Below, piece after piece: positions 63,934 through 64,000 of a stretch of DNA of 64,000 nucleotides. Each line of letters starts with the position of its first letter. The stretch's first letter is position 1. The position numbers and the translations under genes were made by a program. The stretch covers positions 1 through 64,000 of the forward strand of contig NZ_JAIXIG010000017.1 in the NCBI RefSeq assembly GCF_020297365.1, given 5' to 3'. This DNA is from Curtobacterium oceanosedimentum. Lineage in GTDB: Bacteria > Actinomycetota > Actinomycetes > Actinomycetales > Microbacteriaceae. The notes beneath the pieces were generated by a model. That model did no database searches, had not been told where the DNA came from, and worked only from the letters and a program-made list of their open reading frames with translations.

Positions 63934-64000
63934 TTGCCGCGCTGTTCGATGGCCTCCACCGCGAGCGTCGCGACGACGAGGGCCGAGTTGTTGAGCCGAC
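63930..64000 (-). CDS. C-terminal end of an unidentified gene, cut by the window
   Basis: Only the last 22 codons are inside: RLNNSALVVATLAVEAIEQ, then RGK and TGA at 63930-63932. The stop overlaps the DUF1349 start, so the two form an operon. Too short to identify. Confidence 0.6.
   Translation of the reverse strand, partial: RLNNSALVVATLAVEAIEQRGK

Overview
The window is high-GC DNA (about 70 % by eye) with dense genes, many GTG starts, 4-base GTGA/ATGA overlaps and many apparently leaderless genes. The families present (class Ib ribonucleotide reductase, class E/F-type sortase with an LAxTG substrate, DUF11 surface protein, DUF6458 and DUF2510 proteins, DUF3516-type helicase) point to an actinobacterium, most likely Microbacteriaceae and plausibly Curtobacterium. 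The genus is inferred from gene content only. No tRNA, rRNA, CRISPR array or intact insertion sequence was seen.

Layout. 1-8.9 kb: a minus-strand phosphate-uptake operon, pstC-pstA-pstS followed by two further large secreted proteins that look PstS-like; pstB and phoU are absent. 9.2-13.2 kb: a CitMHS-type citrate transporter divergent from a CitA/CitB-like two-component pair. 13.3-18.3 kb: a GH10 xylanase, a lipoprotein behind a duplicated copy of the xylanase promoter and start, a small membrane protein preceded by a coupled 30-codon upstream reading frame, and a secreted FN3/propeller protein. 18.3-21.9 kb: a sortase and a DUF11-repeat surface protein. 22-27 kb: AraC and TetR regulators, an ABM monooxygenase, an OmpR-type two-component pair and a GH26 lipoprotein. 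27.2-30.3 kb: a LysR regulator divergent from mesX-mesD, a methionine synthase pair independent of folate and cobalamin. 30.5-35.6 kb: a second copy of the lipoprotein family, small membrane proteins, a membrane/PRC-barrel fusion and a 985-residue LAYTG-anchored surface protein.

35.6-37.4 kb is an accessory patch: a decayed copy of the PRC gene's 3' end, a TetR C-terminal remnant and a low-GC TIR-domain gene. The TIR gene lies directly downstream of, and in the same direction as, the nrdH-nrdI-nrdE-nrdF operon (37.5-41.5 kb). The nrd operon has an NrdR-like box and an unexplained cluster of TCCAC/GTGGA dyads upstream. 41.8-50.3 kb: MFS transporter, aldo/keto reductase, a PH-like membrane protein, a LysM lipoprotein and its tandem copy broken by one in-frame stop, RNase H, and a DUF3516-type helicase. 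50.5-64 kb: two related LLM flavin enzymes, a GH3 glucosidase divergent from a TetR regulator, an epimerase, an ArsR-methyltransferase operon divergent from an MFS exporter, a TIGR02611 membrane protein, a DksA-like protein, a Xer recombinase, a DUF1349 protein and the last codons of an unidentified gene.

Taken together this is mostly chromosomal core and niche genes of a plant- or soil-associated actinobacterium: phosphate and citrate uptake, plant-polysaccharide hydrolases (GH10, GH26, GH3) and cell-surface adhesin-like proteins. The best candidate for a little-described system is the laterally acquired TIR gene behind the ribonucleotide reductase operon. Next are the three-binding-protein pst operon and the MesX/MesD locus.
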